Assembly: GCF_918814575.1 (NCBI RefSeq)
Contig: NZ_CAKKNS010000007.1
Span: 1 to 64,000, forward strand
DNA: 64,000 bases
Source of the DNA: Periweissella fabaria
GTDB lineage: Bacteria > Bacillota > Bacilli > Lactobacillales > Lactobacillaceae
Direction: 5' to 3'
Of this stretch, positions 1-10,352 are shown piece by piece. The position numbers and the translations under genes are program-made. The notes under the pieces were generated by a model that was not told the origin of the DNA, did no database searches, and saw only the letters and a list, made by a program, of their open reading frames with translations. Every line of letters starts with the position of its first letter. Positions within the stretch are counted from its first letter, which is position 1.

Positions 1-105
1 GGCGCAGATGATACACCTGTTCCCATGCCGAACACAGAAGTTAAGCTCTGTAGCGCCGAAAGTAGTTGGGGGATCGCTCCCTGCGAGGATAGGACGTCGC
101 CATGC
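1..105 (+). rRNA. rrf: 5S ribosomal RNA, 3' part
   Basis: The window opens inside a 5S rRNA. The stretch around positions 16-45 (CCTGTTCCCATGCCGAACAC and following) and the downstream GTAGTTGGGGG and TAGGACGTCGCC blocks are the conserved 5S loops. The 5' end lies before the window; the 3' end is set to about position 105 by comparison with remembered lactobacillar 5S sequences. It is followed after about 10 bases by tRNA-Asn, so this is the tail of an rRNA operon. Confidence 0.93.
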
Positions 106-114
106 TTATATTAT

Positions 115-187
115 TCCGGCATAGCTCAGTTGGTAGAGCACCTGACTGTTAATCAGGTTGTCGACGGTTCGAGCCCGCCTGCCGGAG
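115..187 (+). tRNA. tRNA-Asn (anticodon GTT)
   Basis: A full cloverleaf can be folded: acceptor arms TCCGGCA/TGCCGGA with discriminator G187, anticodon stem CCTGA/TCAGG enclosing the loop CTGTTAA (anticodon GTT), and a GGTTCGAGCC T-arm. CCA is not encoded. It is co-transcribed with the 5S rRNA and closed by the terminator just downstream. Confidence 0.96.
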
Positions 188-192
188 TACTT

Positions 193-222
193 AAGACTTA
201 CAGTATTGTAAGTCTTTTTTTG
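193..222 (+). terminator. Rho-independent terminator of the rRNA/tRNA-Asn operon
   Basis: The stem AAGACTTAC/GTAAGTCTT with a six-base loop is followed by a run of seven T. It ends the rRNA-tRNA transcript. Confidence 0.9.
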
Positions 223-252
223 TATCTAAAATAGATATTATTAAAATAATAC

Positions 253-292
253 AAAAGGGCGCTGGATGTGATATAACATCCAGCGCCCTTTT
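253..292 (-). terminator. Strong terminator, probably bidirectional
   Basis: A 17-bp perfect stem (AAAAGGGCGCTGGATGT and its complement) encloses the six-base loop GATATA. A-rich and T-rich flanks let it work both ways. It lies just past the stop of the minus-strand ABC-F gene. Confidence 0.9.
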
Positions 293-319
293 GCTACTAT
301 TACGAAAATAATTTTTAGA

Positions 320-2260
320 TTAAGAGTTAGCTTCTTCTAATGACATACTTTTAATTTCCCAGTCTTCAACTAAGGTTTCCAATTCTACATTAATTGAATC
401 GAGTTCTTTTTGCCAATCAGTTAGTTTAGCAATATCATTACTGTATTCAGGATTATTCATTAATGTTTCAATTTCAGCTTGGCGATTTTCTAGAATGTGC
501 ATTTTAGTTTCAACTTCATCAACTTGGCGTTGTAACTTTCTAATTTCACGTTGCTGTTCTTTTGATTGGTGATAGGTTTGTTGTGAAGCAGTTTCAGTGG
601 TTAGATTAGTATCAATTTGGCCGTCATTACTTTCAGTCGGTAATTGTTGGTCTTTCTTTTCCATGTAATAGTCATAATCACCCATATACATAGTTGAACC
701 ATTAGGAGTGATTTCAATGATTTCAGTAGCGACTTGGTTAATAAAGTAGCGGTCATGGGAAACAAATAAAACCGTACCATTAAATTCGTTAATAGCACTT
801 TCAAGAACTTCACGTGAATCAATATCTAAGTGATTAGTTGGTTCATCAAGAATTAAGAAATTATCATGGTCCATTGATAATTTAGTAAGCATAACCCGTG
901 CACGTTCACCACCAGAAAGGCTAGTAATTTTTTTATCAATATCACTACCACTAAATAGGAAACTTCCTAGCATTGAACGAATATCCTTTTCTGATGTCAT
1001 AGGATGCTCATCCCATAATTCAGCCAAAACGGTTTTGTTTTCATGTAATGTTTGTTGTTCTTGATCGTAGTAACCAATTGAAACATTGGCACCAATTTTA
1101 GCAGTCCCAGCAAGAAAAGGGATAATGTCAAGAATACTTTTGAGTAGCGTTGACTTACCAACCCCGTTAGGTCCTACGATGGCGACGGCATGGTTTTTAT
1201 CGACATCTAAATTAACGGGTTCAGCAAGAACTTTGCTTGCGTCATAACCAATACTTGCGTCACGAACACGTAAAACTTCGTTACCACTTTCAAGGTCAGT
1301 TGAAAACTGCATCTGAGCTCGCGTAGTATCATTAAGCGGCTTATTAATCTTTTCCATCCGCTCAAGTTGTTTACGGCGTGATTGTGCTCGTTTAGTCGTC
1401 GAGGCACGGACGATATTACGATTTACAAAATCTTCAAGTTTTTCAATTTCCTTTTGTTGCTTAGTATAGGCTCGCATTTCTGTTTTTAAGCGTTCAGCTT
1501 TGATTTCTAGAAATTTTGAGTAATTACCATGATAATGATCAAGGTGACCAAAATTCATATCGTATACTTCATTAACAACCCGGTCAAGAAAGTAGCGATC
1601 ATGAGATACGAGTAAAAGGGCACCAGTATAGTTTTGTAAATATGTTTCTAACCATGCCAATGTATTCATATCTAAGTGGTTAGTTGGTTCATCTAAAATT
1701 AATAAGTCCGGTTTTTCAAGCAACGCCTTGGCTAAAGCTAAGCGAGTACGTTGTCCTCCACTTAATGAGCTAATCGGGCTATCAAAGCGTTCTGGTGCAA
1801 AATTAAACCCATGTAAAACACTCCGGATACTTGCTTCATAACCATAACCATTTAGCATACTAAAATCATGTTGTAGTTGATCATAACGCGTTAGTAGTTG
1901 ATTATATTCGTCCTCTGAAAATGCACTAGGATCAGCAATTTGGGCTTCAAGAGTGTGCATTTGGGCCTCGATGCGTCGAACATTTTCAAAAACGCTTAGC
2001 ATTTCTTCCCAAAGCGTCTTATTAGAATCCAGTCCAGAATTTTGGGCAAGATAACTTAAAGTTAATTCTTTTTTAGTTGTAACTGTTCCTTCATCAGGTG
2101 CCTCAAGATTAGCTAAAATTTTGAGTAACGTTGATTTACCAGCACCATTACGGCCAACTAAGGCGACGCGTGCATGTTCTTGGATTTCCAGTTGTACATT
2201 AGTAAACAGAACTTCAGCACCAAAGCGGCGCTCAATCTGTTGAGCTTGCAACAAAATCAT
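320..2260 (-). CDS. ydiF: ABC-F family ATPase, YdiF-like
   Basis: This is a soluble duplicated ABC ATPase of the ABC-F family, whose members act at the ribosome (translation factors or antibiotic protection) rather than in transport. It has 646 aa. The first ABC domain has a Walker A at about residues 36-44 (GRNGAGKST), an LSGGQ signature and LLILDEP. A charged linker (about 235-325) precedes the second domain with GPNGVGKST, LSGGE and FLILDEP. No membrane segment is visible. About 85 C-terminal residues are Glu/Gln/Lys-rich and probably form a coiled coil, as in YdiF/Uup-type members. The divergent neighbour is rex, the same arrangement as ydiF-rex in bacilli. A role in antibiotic resistance cannot be judged from sequence alone. 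Confidence 0.93.
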   Translation of the reverse strand: MILLQAQQIERRFGAEVLFTNVQLEIQEHARVALVGRNGAGKSTLLKILANLEAPDEGTVTTKKELTLSYLAQNSGLDSNKTLWEEMLSVFENVRRIEAQMHTLEAQIADPSAFSEDEYNQLLTRYDQLQHDFSMLNGYGYEASIRSVLHGFNFAPERFDSPISSLSGGQRTRLALAKALLEKPDLLILDEPTNHLDMNTLAWLETYLQNYTGALLLVSHDRYFLDRVVNEVYDMNFGHLDHYHGNYSKFLEIKAERLKTEMRAYTKQQKEIEKLEDFVNRNIVRASTTKRAQSRRKQLERMEKINKPLNDTTRAQMQFSTDLESGNEVLRVRDASIGYDASKVLAEPVNLDVDKNHAVAIVGPNGVGKSTLLKSILDIIPFLAGTAKIGANVSIGYYDQEQQTLHENKTVLAELWDEHPMTSEKDIRSMLGSFLFSGSDIDKKITSLSGGERARVMLTKLSMDHDNFLILDEPTNHLDIDSREVLESAINEFNGTVLFVSHDRYFINQVATEIIEITPNGSTMYMGDYDYYMEKKDQQLPTESNDGQIDTNLTTETASQQTYHQSKEQQREIRKLQRQVDEVETKMHILENRQAEIETLMNNPEYSNDIAKLTDWQKELDSINVELETLVEDWEIKSMSLEEANS

Positions 2261-2317
2261 TTTTTTACCTCGAATTATTATCTATTACTTAAATTTTACC
2301 ATACGTTTTAGTAAAAG

Positions 2318-2371
2318 TTTGTGAAATCAAATTTGCTTTTTGTTTCACAAAATGAATATTTGTGCTATCAT
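2318..2371 (+). promoter_or_regulatory. rex promoter with Rex-like inverted repeat
   Basis: The arms TTTGTGAAA (2318-2326) and TTTCACAAA (2343-2351) are perfect inverted repeats separated by 16 bases. Each resembles a half of the Rex operator (TTGTGAA-N6-TTCACAA in the family). A -10-like TATCAT (2366-2371) follows, with TTTCAC 17 bases upstream as a weak -35. The wide spacing is not that of a standard Rex box, so autoregulation is inference. Confidence 0.45.
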
Positions 2372-2424
2372 CTAGTATGAGTTTAAATTCACAATATCTA
2401 AAAGTTTGTGATGTGGAGGAATGT

Positions 2425-3072
2425 ATGATGAATGACCCAATAATCCCTAAAGCAACGGCAAAACGTTTACCAATCTATTACCGTTACCTTAAATTTTTGC
2501 TTGATGCTGGTAAAACCCGGGTTTCATCAACTGAATTATCTGACGCTGTTAAGTTTGATGCTGCAACAATTCGCCGAGACTTTTCTTATTTTGGAGCCTT
2601 AGGTAAGCGTGGATATGGATATGATGTTGCCAGTTTACTAGATTTCTTTTCTAAAATTTTGAATCAAGATACGCTTACTAATGTAGCATTAGTTGGGTTA
2701 GGTAATCTTGGTCAAGCATTATTGAATTTTAATTTTCACAAGAATTCAAATATGCGTGTTTCGGCTGTGTTTGATATTGATAGTACGTTAATTAATACGA
2801 TTCAAGCGGGCGTACCAGTCTATGATATCGCCGACTTGGTTAATCAAATTCATGATCAACGCATTGAAATTGCTATTTTAACAGTTCCACAAGCAAATGC
2901 GCAAGAAATTACCGACAAGCTTGTTGAAGCTGGTATTAAAGGTATTTTGAACTTTACACCATTACGGGTAACGGTACCAAGTAATGTACGAGTTCAAAAT
3001 GTTGACCTAACTAATGAATTACAGACATTAATTTACTTCATTGAAAATTATACCGATAATGAAATTAAATAG
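2425..3072 (+). CDS. rex: Redox-sensing transcriptional repressor Rex
   Basis: Rex is a dimeric repressor that senses the NADH/NAD+ ratio and controls fermentation and respiration genes. The 215-aa protein has the N-terminal winged helix typical of the family ([18 protein letters not shown], then [21 protein letters not shown], residues about 7-70), followed by a Rossmann NAD(H)-binding domain with GLGNLG near residue 93. The start at 2425 is chosen because GGAGGA lies just upstream; a second ATG at 2428 is equally possible. An upstream in-frame ATG (2362) would place the start inside the promoter. It stands alone between the divergent ydiF and groESL. Confidence 0.95.
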   Translation: MMNDPIIPKATAKRLPIYYRYLKFLLDAGKTRVSSTELSDAVKFDAATIRRDFSYFGALGKRGYGYDVASLLDFFSKILNQDTLTNVALVGLGNLGQALLNFNFHKNSNMRVSAVFDIDSTLINTIQAGVPVYDIADLVNQIHDQRIEIAILTVPQANAQEITDKLVEAGIKGILNFTPLRVTVPSNVRVQNVDLTNELQTLIYFIENYTDNEIK

Positions 3073-3124
3073 GTTTACACCTAAGAATGACAAATGATAC
3101 ATATAGTAGCCTAATGGGTACGTG

Positions 3125-3160
3125 GAAAGTGAAAGAATTTTTTTCTTTCGCTTTTTTTGT
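3125..3160 (+). terminator. rex terminator
   Basis: The stem AGTGAAAGAA/TTCTTTCGCT (one G-T pair) is followed by seven T, just past rex and before the groESL control region. Confidence 0.8.
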
Positions 3161-3175
3161 TGCAACCATAATTAT

Positions 3176-3192
3176 TTTGACTTTATTTGACC
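3176..3192 (-). promoter_or_regulatory. CtsR operator upstream of groESL
   Basis: Read on the minus strand the site is GGTCAAA-TAA-AGTCAAA, two heptads with a 3-base spacer. This matches the CtsR heat-shock operator of low-GC Gram-positives (RGTCAAANANRGTCAAA). It lies just upstream of the groESL promoter. Confidence 0.8.
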
Positions 3193-3200
3193 TTTAAGTG

Positions 3201-3228
3201 TTGCATTCTGGGGGCATCGTGATAGTAT
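3201..3228 (+). promoter_or_regulatory. Probable groESL promoter
   Basis: TTGCAT (3201-3206) and TAGTAT (3223-3228) are separated by 16 bases. They sit between the CtsR site and CIRCE. Confidence 0.55.
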
Positions 3229-3239
3229 AGATATTGTGA

Positions 3240-3266
3240 TTAGCACTTTGATAACCAGAGTGCTAA
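3240..3266 (+). promoter_or_regulatory. CIRCE operator (HrcA binding site)
   Basis: TTAGCACTT-N9-GAGTGCTAA matches the CIRCE element (TTAGCACTC-N9-GAGTGCTAA) with one mismatch in the left arm. It sits between the promoter and the groES start, so HrcA repression of groESL is expected. Confidence 0.95.
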
Positions 3267-3299
3267 ATAAAAAGAAAAGTCATTTTGGAGGTGTGTAAC

Positions 3300-3584
3300 G
3301 TGTTAAAACCACTTGGAGATCGCGTTATTTTACAAGTTGAAAAAGAACAAGAAAAAAGTATTGGTGGCATTGTAATTGCAGGTGCTACTGAAGAAAAGCC
3401 TATGACTGCAAAAGTGATTGCAGTTGGGACAGGTTACTTGTTGCAAGATGGAACAATTACCCACCTCGCAGTTAACACAGGTGATACTGTTATCTTTGAT
3501 AAGTTCGCTGGGAGCGAAGTTAAGTACGAAGGCAATGAATACTTAGTTGTTCACGAAAAAGATATTATCGCAATTGTCGATTAA
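3300..3584 (+). CDS. groES: Co-chaperonin GroES
   Basis: GroES is the heptameric lid of the GroEL folding chamber in the cytoplasm. The 94-aa protein begins LKPLGDRVILQVEKEQEKSI, contains a GGIVI mobile loop at about residues 23-28, and ends with the strand motif EYLVVHEKDIIAIVD. The start is GTG at 3300, nine bases after TGGAGG; a longer frame from TTG at 3285 would run through the ribosome binding site. It forms an operon with groEL, which starts 27 bases downstream. Confidence 0.98.
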   Translation: MLKPLGDRVILQVEKEQEKSIGGIVIAGATEEKPMTAKVIAVGTGYLLQDGTITHLAVNTGDTVIFDKFAGSEVKYEGNEYLVVHEKDIIAIVD

Positions 3585-5234
<1,650 letters not shown>

Positions 5235-5256
5235 TTAAGCTAATTTAGAATATAAA

Positions 5257-5294
5257 AAAATGTCGTGTGAAAATATTTTGCACGGCATTTTTTA
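5257..5294 (+). terminator. groESL terminator
   Basis: The stem AAATGTCGTG/CACGGCATTT (one G-T pair) with an AT-rich loop and a T-run follows groEL. Confidence 0.88.
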
Positions 5295-5402
5295 CTTACT
5301 ACAATAAGTGTTTGTGAATAATTCCAACTGGTATTGCAATAGACAAGCTAACTAATTTCAAGTAAAATTAATCTATTAATAGTTGAACAGGAAGTGAAGT
5401 CA

Positions 5403-6044
5403 TTGGCGGGTATATTTATAACATTCGAAGGTCCAGATGGTGCCGGGAAAACAAGCGTATTAAATGAAATAATAGAAAAAATTTCAAATAAATTGGGGCC
5501 AGAGCTAGTTGTTACTCGGGAACCAGGCGGCACACATATTGCCGAGGCAATTCGTAATGTGATTTTGGATACAAAAAATACGTCGATGGATGCACGGACT
5601 GAAGCACTATTATTTGCGGCAGCACGACGCCAACATCTAACAGAAATTATTAAACCGGCCTTGGCTGCTGATAAATTTGTTTTTTGTGATCGATTTGTAG
5701 ATAGTTCCGTTGCTTATCAAGGGGCTGGTCGAGAAATTGGGGCTGCAGAAGTGTGGGAAATGAATAAATTTGCCACAGAAGGGCTAATGCCTAATTTAAC
5801 ACTGTATTTTGATGTGCCATCCGAGGTCGGTTTAGCACGTATTAAAAATTTTCGGGCCGATGAAATTAACCGTTTGGATCAAGCATCGTTAAGTTTTCAC
5901 CGACGAGTACGCAATGCGTATTTAAATTTACAAGCGACTTATCCAGAACGAATTGTCTTAATTGATGCAACGCAACCATTTGAAGCCGTTGTTGCTGATG
6001 CAATTAAGGTAATTACTCAACGTTATCCAGTGTTAGATTTATAA
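5403..6044 (+). CDS. tmk: Thymidylate kinase
   Basis: Tmk converts dTMP to dTDP with ATP, an essential step of dTTP synthesis. The 213-aa protein has the P-loop GPDGAGKT (residues 10-17), the DR motif (FCDRFVDSSVAYQG, about 90-105) and a lid region. Start choice: TTG at 5403 gives MAGIFITFEG, typical of the family, and has AGGAAG eight bases upstream. The GTG at 5394 lies too close to that ribosome binding site. It opens the tmk-darA-holB-yabA-rsmI run, which joins nucleotide supply, clamp loading and control of initiation. Confidence 0.95.
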   Translation: MAGIFITFEGPDGAGKTSVLNEIIEKISNKLGPELVVTREPGGTHIAEAIRNVILDTKNTSMDARTEALLFAAARRQHLTEIIKPALAADKFVFCDRFVDSSVAYQGAGREIGAAEVWEMNKFATEGLMPNLTLYFDVPSEVGLARIKNFRADEINRLDQASLSFHRRVRNAYLNLQATYPERIVLIDATQPFEAVVADAIKVITQRYPVLDL

Positions 6045-6086
6045 AATTAAGTAATTTATTTATATTTCAGAAAGTAGGGTTAGACA

Positions 6087-6416
6087 ATGAAGATGGTTAT
6101 GGCAATTGTCCAAGATAAGGACAGTAATAAGGTTAGTAGTGAGTTAGCCAAAGCACGAGTACAAGCTACGCGGCTTAATTCAGCAGGTAGTTTTTTACGC
6201 TCAGGGAATACAACCTTTATGATAGGTGTTGAAGATGAACGGGTTGAGGAAGTAATTGAAATTGTTAAAACGTATTCACGTGCACGTAAACAATTTATGA
6301 CACCACCATTGAGTATGGATTCAATTATTGACTCAGGTTCATCATTTCCAATCGAAGTTGAAGTTGGTGGAGCAACGGTATTTGTCCTTCCAATTGAAGG
6401 ATTTTATCACTTTTAA
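6087..6416 (+). CDS. darA: Cyclic-di-AMP receptor DarA (PII-like, PstA/YaaQ)
   Basis: This small trimeric PII-like protein binds c-di-AMP; its downstream partners are not known in most species. The 109 aa include the ligand-binding segments of the family: NSAGSFLRSGNTTFMIGVED (about residues 31-50) and the C-terminal GGATVFVLPIEGFYHF. It lies between tmk and holB, where the family is found in most Firmicutes. Confidence 0.95.
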   Translation: MKMVMAIVQDKDSNKVSSELAKARVQATRLNSAGSFLRSGNTTFMIGVEDERVEEVIEIVKTYSRARKQFMTPPLSMDSIIDSGSSFPIEVEVGGATVFVLPIEGFYHF

Positions 6417-6432
6417 TTTATTGGAGTAGATT

Positions 6433-7440
6433 GTGGTCCAAAATATAGATGTCCAACAAACAATGCTAGATCATCAATCAATGATGGCGCATTTCAATAA
6501 AACCATTCTAAAACAACAGCTCGCCCATGCGTACCTGTTTAATGGTCCAAAAGGTGCAGGTCAGGAAGTCATGGCACAATGGCTTGCTATGCGCCTTTTT
6601 TGTCAGGAATTAAACGGTGACCAGCCATGCAATAATTGTCGTAACTGTCAACGAATTATTGCTGGTGAACATCCAGATGTTATTAACCTAAAATCTGAAA
6701 AAGCAACGATTAAAGTTGATGAAATTCGCTTGCTTAAGCAAGAATTTACTAAAAGTGCGGTTGAAGGAAATCATAAAGTGCTCATTATTCATCGAGCCGA
6801 TACAATGACGGTGAGTGCGCAAAATAGTTTACTTAAATTTATTGAAGAACCAATGGGTAATGCCGTTATTATTTTATTGACGGAAAATCGAAGCTTACTG
6901 TTACCAACCATTATTTCACGAACACAAGTGGTTGAATTTGAGTTACCAAGTTTTATCAGTGCGGAAGAACAATTGCGGGTAGAGTATCCTTTAACTGAAA
7001 TTCGACTTGCGTTACGCTTGAGTGGTAATGTAAACGAGGCAACGATGTGGTTAGCAAATGGGTCAGTGACTAAATTAAATAATTTAGTTTGGCGATGGTT
7101 TAATGTACTCTTACAAAGTGATGGTGCAGCTTTTGCGATGGTGCAAACAGGTTTTATACCGTTAATGCAAGACAATGGACTACCGTTTACGGCTACTCAT
7201 ATCTTAGATAGTTTAATGTTTATCTTCCGTGATTTACTCTTGATTGAAGATAACCGGCAATTAATCTTTGAAGATAAGCGTCAACCGCTAACAAATTTAG
7301 GATTGAACATTGCCTTAGATAAACGCATTAATTTTGTAGATATTGTTTTACAAGCTCGGCAAGATCAACAAATGAATGTTAATATTCAAAATAGTTTAGA
7401 AGCGATTACCTTAAAAATTTTAACTAATTTACATACATGA
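6433..7440 (+). CDS. holB: DNA polymerase III delta' subunit
   Basis: HolB is part of the clamp loader that places the beta clamp on primed DNA. The 335-aa protein starts at GTG 6433 behind GGAG. It has a Walker-A-like FNGPKGAGQEVMA (about residues 36-48) without the usual GKS, as is common for delta'. A four-cysteine zinc module (CQEL..PCNNCRNC, about 57-72) follows, then the SRC-like SRTQV sensor. It is not itself a competent ATPase. Its neighbours yabA and tmk fit a replication cluster. Confidence 0.93.
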   Translation: MVQNIDVQQTMLDHQSMMAHFNKTILKQQLAHAYLFNGPKGAGQEVMAQWLAMRLFCQELNGDQPCNNCRNCQRIIAGEHPDVINLKSEKATIKVDEIRLLKQEFTKSAVEGNHKVLIIHRADTMTVSAQNSLLKFIEEPMGNAVIILLTENRSLLLPTIISRTQVVEFELPSFISAEEQLRVEYPLTEIRLALRLSGNVNEATMWLANGSVTKLNNLVWRWFNVLLQSDGAAFAMVQTGFIPLMQDNGLPFTATHILDSLMFIFRDLLLIEDNRQLIFEDKRQPLTNLGLNIALDKRINFVDIVLQARQDQQMNVNIQNSLEAITLKILTNLHT

Positions 7441-7469
7441 ATTAGTTAATTAATTGGAGAATTCGAGCA

Positions 7470-7796
7470 ATGGAAAAAAACCAAATTTATGATAAATTCT
7501 CGGACGTAATTACGGAATTACAAAGCGTAATTACGGAAACTACAGAAATGAAACAACTAATTAGTACGTTAATTGAAGAAAATGCGGAACTAACGATTGA
7601 AAATGAACATTTACGCAACCAAATAATGACAAAACAAAGCGCTAAGATGCAGCCACGTTTATCACGATCACGTGAAAATTTACGCAAATTATATGAATCT
7701 GGTTTTCACATTTGTAATGCTTCATATGGTCGTCGACTTGATGATGGTGAATCATGTCTGGAGTGTTTGGACATTATTTATGGTAGTAACTCATAA
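7470..7796 (+). CDS. yabA: Replication initiation control protein YabA
   Basis: YabA binds DnaA and the DnaN clamp and limits re-initiation of chromosome replication. The 108-aa protein has an N-terminal leucine-zipper-like helix (about residues 1-55, heptads of I/L/E) and a C-terminal zinc module HICNASYG...ESCLECL with one His and three Cys. Length and order match the family. It is separated from holB by 29 bases with a GGAGA site. Confidence 0.94.
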   Translation: MEKNQIYDKFSDVITELQSVITETTEMKQLISTLIEENAELTIENEHLRNQIMTKQSAKMQPRLSRSRENLRKLYESGFHICNASYGRRLDDGESCLECLDIIYGSNS

Positions 7797-7805
7797 GGAG
7801 ACATT

Positions 7806-8696
7806 ATGCAGACTCAAGCAAGTTTTGCTAACCAAACAACTGGCGCATTATATTTGGTACCAACACCGATTGGTAATTTGGAAGATATGACCTTTCGTGC
7901 CATCAATATTTTAAATGATGTTGATTTAATTGCCGCAGAAGATACACGGCATACGCAACAATTATTAAATCATTTTGAAATTCAGACACGCCAAATTTCA
8001 TTTCATGAACATAATACCCAAATGCGGATACCTGAATTAATTGATAAAATGTTAGCTGGTGACAAAATTGCCCAAGTTAGTGATGCTGGTATGCCCTCGA
8101 TTTCTGATCCCGGTGCTGAACTAGTTGAAGCGGCAGTAAAAGTTGGTATCCCAGTTATTCCTTTACCCGGCGCTAATGCTGGCTTAACAGCGCTAATTGC
8201 ATCAGGATTAGTACCCCAACCATTTTATTTTTATGGTTTCTTAGGACGTAAGGCGACAGAACAAAAAATTACCTTAGCCGCGTTAGCTAATCGGGAAGAA
8301 ACGATGCTTTTCTATGAATCACCATATCGCTTGAAAAAGACCTTGGCAACGATGGTCAATGTGATTGGTCCTGACCGCCAAGTTGTGCTCGCCCGTGAGC
8401 TAACAAAACGATATGAAGAATTCATCCGAGGATCATTAGCTGAAGTTAGTCAATGGGCTCAAGAAAATGAGATTCGTGGTGAATTCGTAATGATTTTAGC
8501 TGGTAACGATCATCCGGAAGTGACGTCAGAAGTTAAAGCAACGGATGATTTATCAATTAAAGATTACGTAGATGACTTAATCAGTAAGGGTAATAAACCA
8601 AATGATGCGATTAAAGCAGTTGCTAAGGATCGCGGTTTGAAGAAACAACAAGTTTATAATATTTATCATGAACTTGATGGTGATGGAGAAGAATGA
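7806..8696 (+). CDS. rsmI: 16S rRNA (cytidine-1402 2'-O) methyltransferase RsmI
   Basis: RsmI methylates the ribose of C1402 in the 30S decoding centre using S-adenosylmethionine. The 296-aa protein has the tetrapyrrole-methylase fold: LYLVPTPIGNLEDMTFRA (about residues 14-31), AAEDTRHT, SDAGMPSISDPG and the LPGANAGLTAL loop. The C-terminal 60 residues are the usual charged extension (SKGNKPNDAIKAVAK). It overlaps the next gene by 4 bp (ATGA). Confidence 0.97.
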   Translation: MQTQASFANQTTGALYLVPTPIGNLEDMTFRAINILNDVDLIAAEDTRHTQQLLNHFEIQTRQISFHEHNTQMRIPELIDKMLAGDKIAQVSDAGMPSISDPGAELVEAAVKVGIPVIPLPGANAGLTALIASGLVPQPFYFYGFLGRKATEQKITLAALANREETMLFYESPYRLKKTLATMVNVIGPDRQVVLARELTKRYEEFIRGSLAEVSQWAQENEIRGEFVMILAGNDHPEVTSEVKATDDLSIKDYVDDLISKGNKPNDAIKAVAKDRGLKKQQVYNIYHELDGDGEE

Positions 8697-9442
8697 TGAG
8701 TGGTGATATTTTTACGCAAGAACATACGATTGTTTATTATGAAACTGATCAAACAGGAAAATTATCCCTTCCGATGATTTTCAATCTAGCAATTTTAGCA
8801 TCAGCTAATCATGGTGCAGCACTTGGACAAGGTGAAGAAGAGCTGCATGCTAATAATACCGGTTGGGTGGTCTTACAATATGATTTACATATTACAAAAC
8901 GTCCACAAGCTGGGGATGTCGTAATTATTAAGACACAAGCCCAAGAGTACAATCCGTATTTTGCGGTGCGTAATTTTTGGCTTGAAACCCCCGCTGGTGA
9001 TAAATTAGTTGCTATTAAATCAGTCTTTGCAATGATTGATATGGAACAACGTAAAATGGTTCGTATTCCACAAAGCCTGATGGATGCTTATGAAGCAACC
9101 AAAGTACGACATATTGAAAAAATTCCAGCACCACAAGCAATCGATATTAACCAACCAACTGTCAAAAAAGAATATCACGTCCGCTATTTGGATATTGACT
9201 CTAATAAGCATGTTAATAATGCGCAATATTTTGACTGGTTAATTGATCCATTAGGGGCCGAGTTTTTACAAACCCATGAATTAGTCAATTTAAATATCAA
9301 ATATGCTACTGAAGTTCGGTATGGTCAAGAAGTTGAAAGCCATTATCAAATTAGTGACGATCAATTAGTAACTTGGCATCAAATTAAAACCGATGATACA
9401 CTAAACACGCAAGCTGAACTTAAATGGCGCGCTAATAATTAA
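8693..9442 (+). CDS. Acyl-ACP thioesterase
   Basis: This predicted cytoplasmic enzyme releases fatty acids from acyl carrier protein. The 249-aa protein has two hotdog halves. The first starts YYETDQTGKLSLPMIFNL and contains the HITKRP strand. The second contains VRYLDIDSNKHVNNAQYFDW (about residues 161-180), where the family's Asn and His catalytic residues lie. Length matches the FatA-type bacterial family. It overlaps rsmI by 4 bp, which implies translational coupling. The physiological chain length is not predictable. Confidence 0.88.
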   Translation: MMSGDIFTQEHTIVYYETDQTGKLSLPMIFNLAILASANHGAALGQGEEELHANNTGWVVLQYDLHITKRPQAGDVVIIKTQAQEYNPYFAVRNFWLETPAGDKLVAIKSVFAMIDMEQRKMVRIPQSLMDAYEATKVRHIEKIPAPQAIDINQPTVKKEYHVRYLDIDSNKHVNNAQYFDWLIDPLGAEFLQTHELVNLNIKYATEVRYGQEVESHYQISDDQLVTWHQIKTDDTLNTQAELKWRANN

Positions 9443-9449
9443 CTTAAAA

Positions 9450-9494
9450 AGATACCTAAATTCAGTAAGTCGATGGATTTAGGTATTTTTTTAT
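9450..9494 (+). terminator. Terminator after the thioesterase gene
   Basis: The stem GATACCTAAAT/ATTTAGGTATT is followed by a T-run. Confidence 0.85.
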
Positions 9495-9638
9495 AAATAA
9501 ACATTAGTAATCCATGATTGCTAGCTGACTTAAGAATAAATTTGGTTTTAAGTTAAAAGCAATTTAAAGTCACCTAGTATCGTGCTATTATATACACTGA
9601 AACGATAAATCGAATGGGCACTAGAGGAGATAAAAGAA

Positions 9639-10352
9639 GTGAAGATACTGGCAATTGATACATCTAACCAGCCCTTGGCCGTAGCGCTATACGCTGACGG
9701 CCAAGTGTTAAGTTATCGTGAAACTAATCAAAGTCGCAATCACAGTTTGCAATTACTACCATTTATTGCAGAAATGATGACCGAAGTTCAATGGCAACCC
9801 ACTGAATTAGAACGGGTAGTTGTCGCACAAGGACCAGGTTCATATACTGGTGTTCGTATTGGGGTGACAACTGCTAAAACATTGGCCACAACGCTTGGGA
9901 TTGAATTGGTGGGAGTGTCTAGTTTATTAACGTTAGCGGCTAATGTTGAAGATTCACAAACGTTGGTAGTTCCTATTTTTGACGCTCGTAATGATAATTT
10001 ATATGGGGCTGTTTACCAAAATCAACAAGTAATTTGGCCTGATCAACATACTAATATTAATGAATTGGTCGCATTTTTAACAACTACCACAGCACCAATT
10101 TGCGTAGTTGGTGAATATACTAATTTTGTTGAACAATTAACCACCAATTTTGGGGCTCGTATTAGCTTTGGTCAAGATGGTGAAAATCAACCCCATGGTG
10201 CTAAATTAGCCCAATTAGGGGCTACGGCAATGCCAGTGGCACTCCCAGATGCATTCGTACCTAATTACTTACGTGTCTCACAAGCCGAAGCTGATTGGCA
10301 AGATGCACATCCTGATGAAGTAGGACAAAACTATGTTGAAGAAGTTAACTAA
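9639..10352 (+). CDS. tsaB: tRNA t6A biosynthesis protein TsaB
   Basis: TsaB is the scaffold partner of TsaD and TsaE in threonylcarbamoyl transfer to A37 of ANN-decoding tRNAs. The 237-aa protein has an ASKHA fold: MKILAIDTSNQPLAVALY at the N-terminus and GPGSYTGVRIGVTTAKTLA at about residues 66-84. The start is GTG at 9639, nine bases after GAGGAG. The last 20 bp overlap the next gene. tsaD lies three genes down and tsaE is on the other strand near 37 kb, so all three are present. Confidence 0.95.
   Translation: MKILAIDTSNQPLAVALYADGQVLSYRETNQSRNHSLQLLPFIAEMMTEVQWQPTELERVVVAQGPGSYTGVRIGVTTAKTLATTLGIELVGVSSLLTLAANVEDSQTLVVPIFDARNDNLYGAVYQNQQVIWPDQHTNINELVAFLTTTTAPICVVGEYTNFVEQLTTNFGARISFGQDGENQPHGAKLAQLGATAMPVALPDAFVPNYLRVSQAEADWQDAHPDEVGQNYVEEVN

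Noticed and set aside
25-234. Open frame over the 5S rRNA and tRNA-Asn
   Set aside because: It lies on stable RNA genes.
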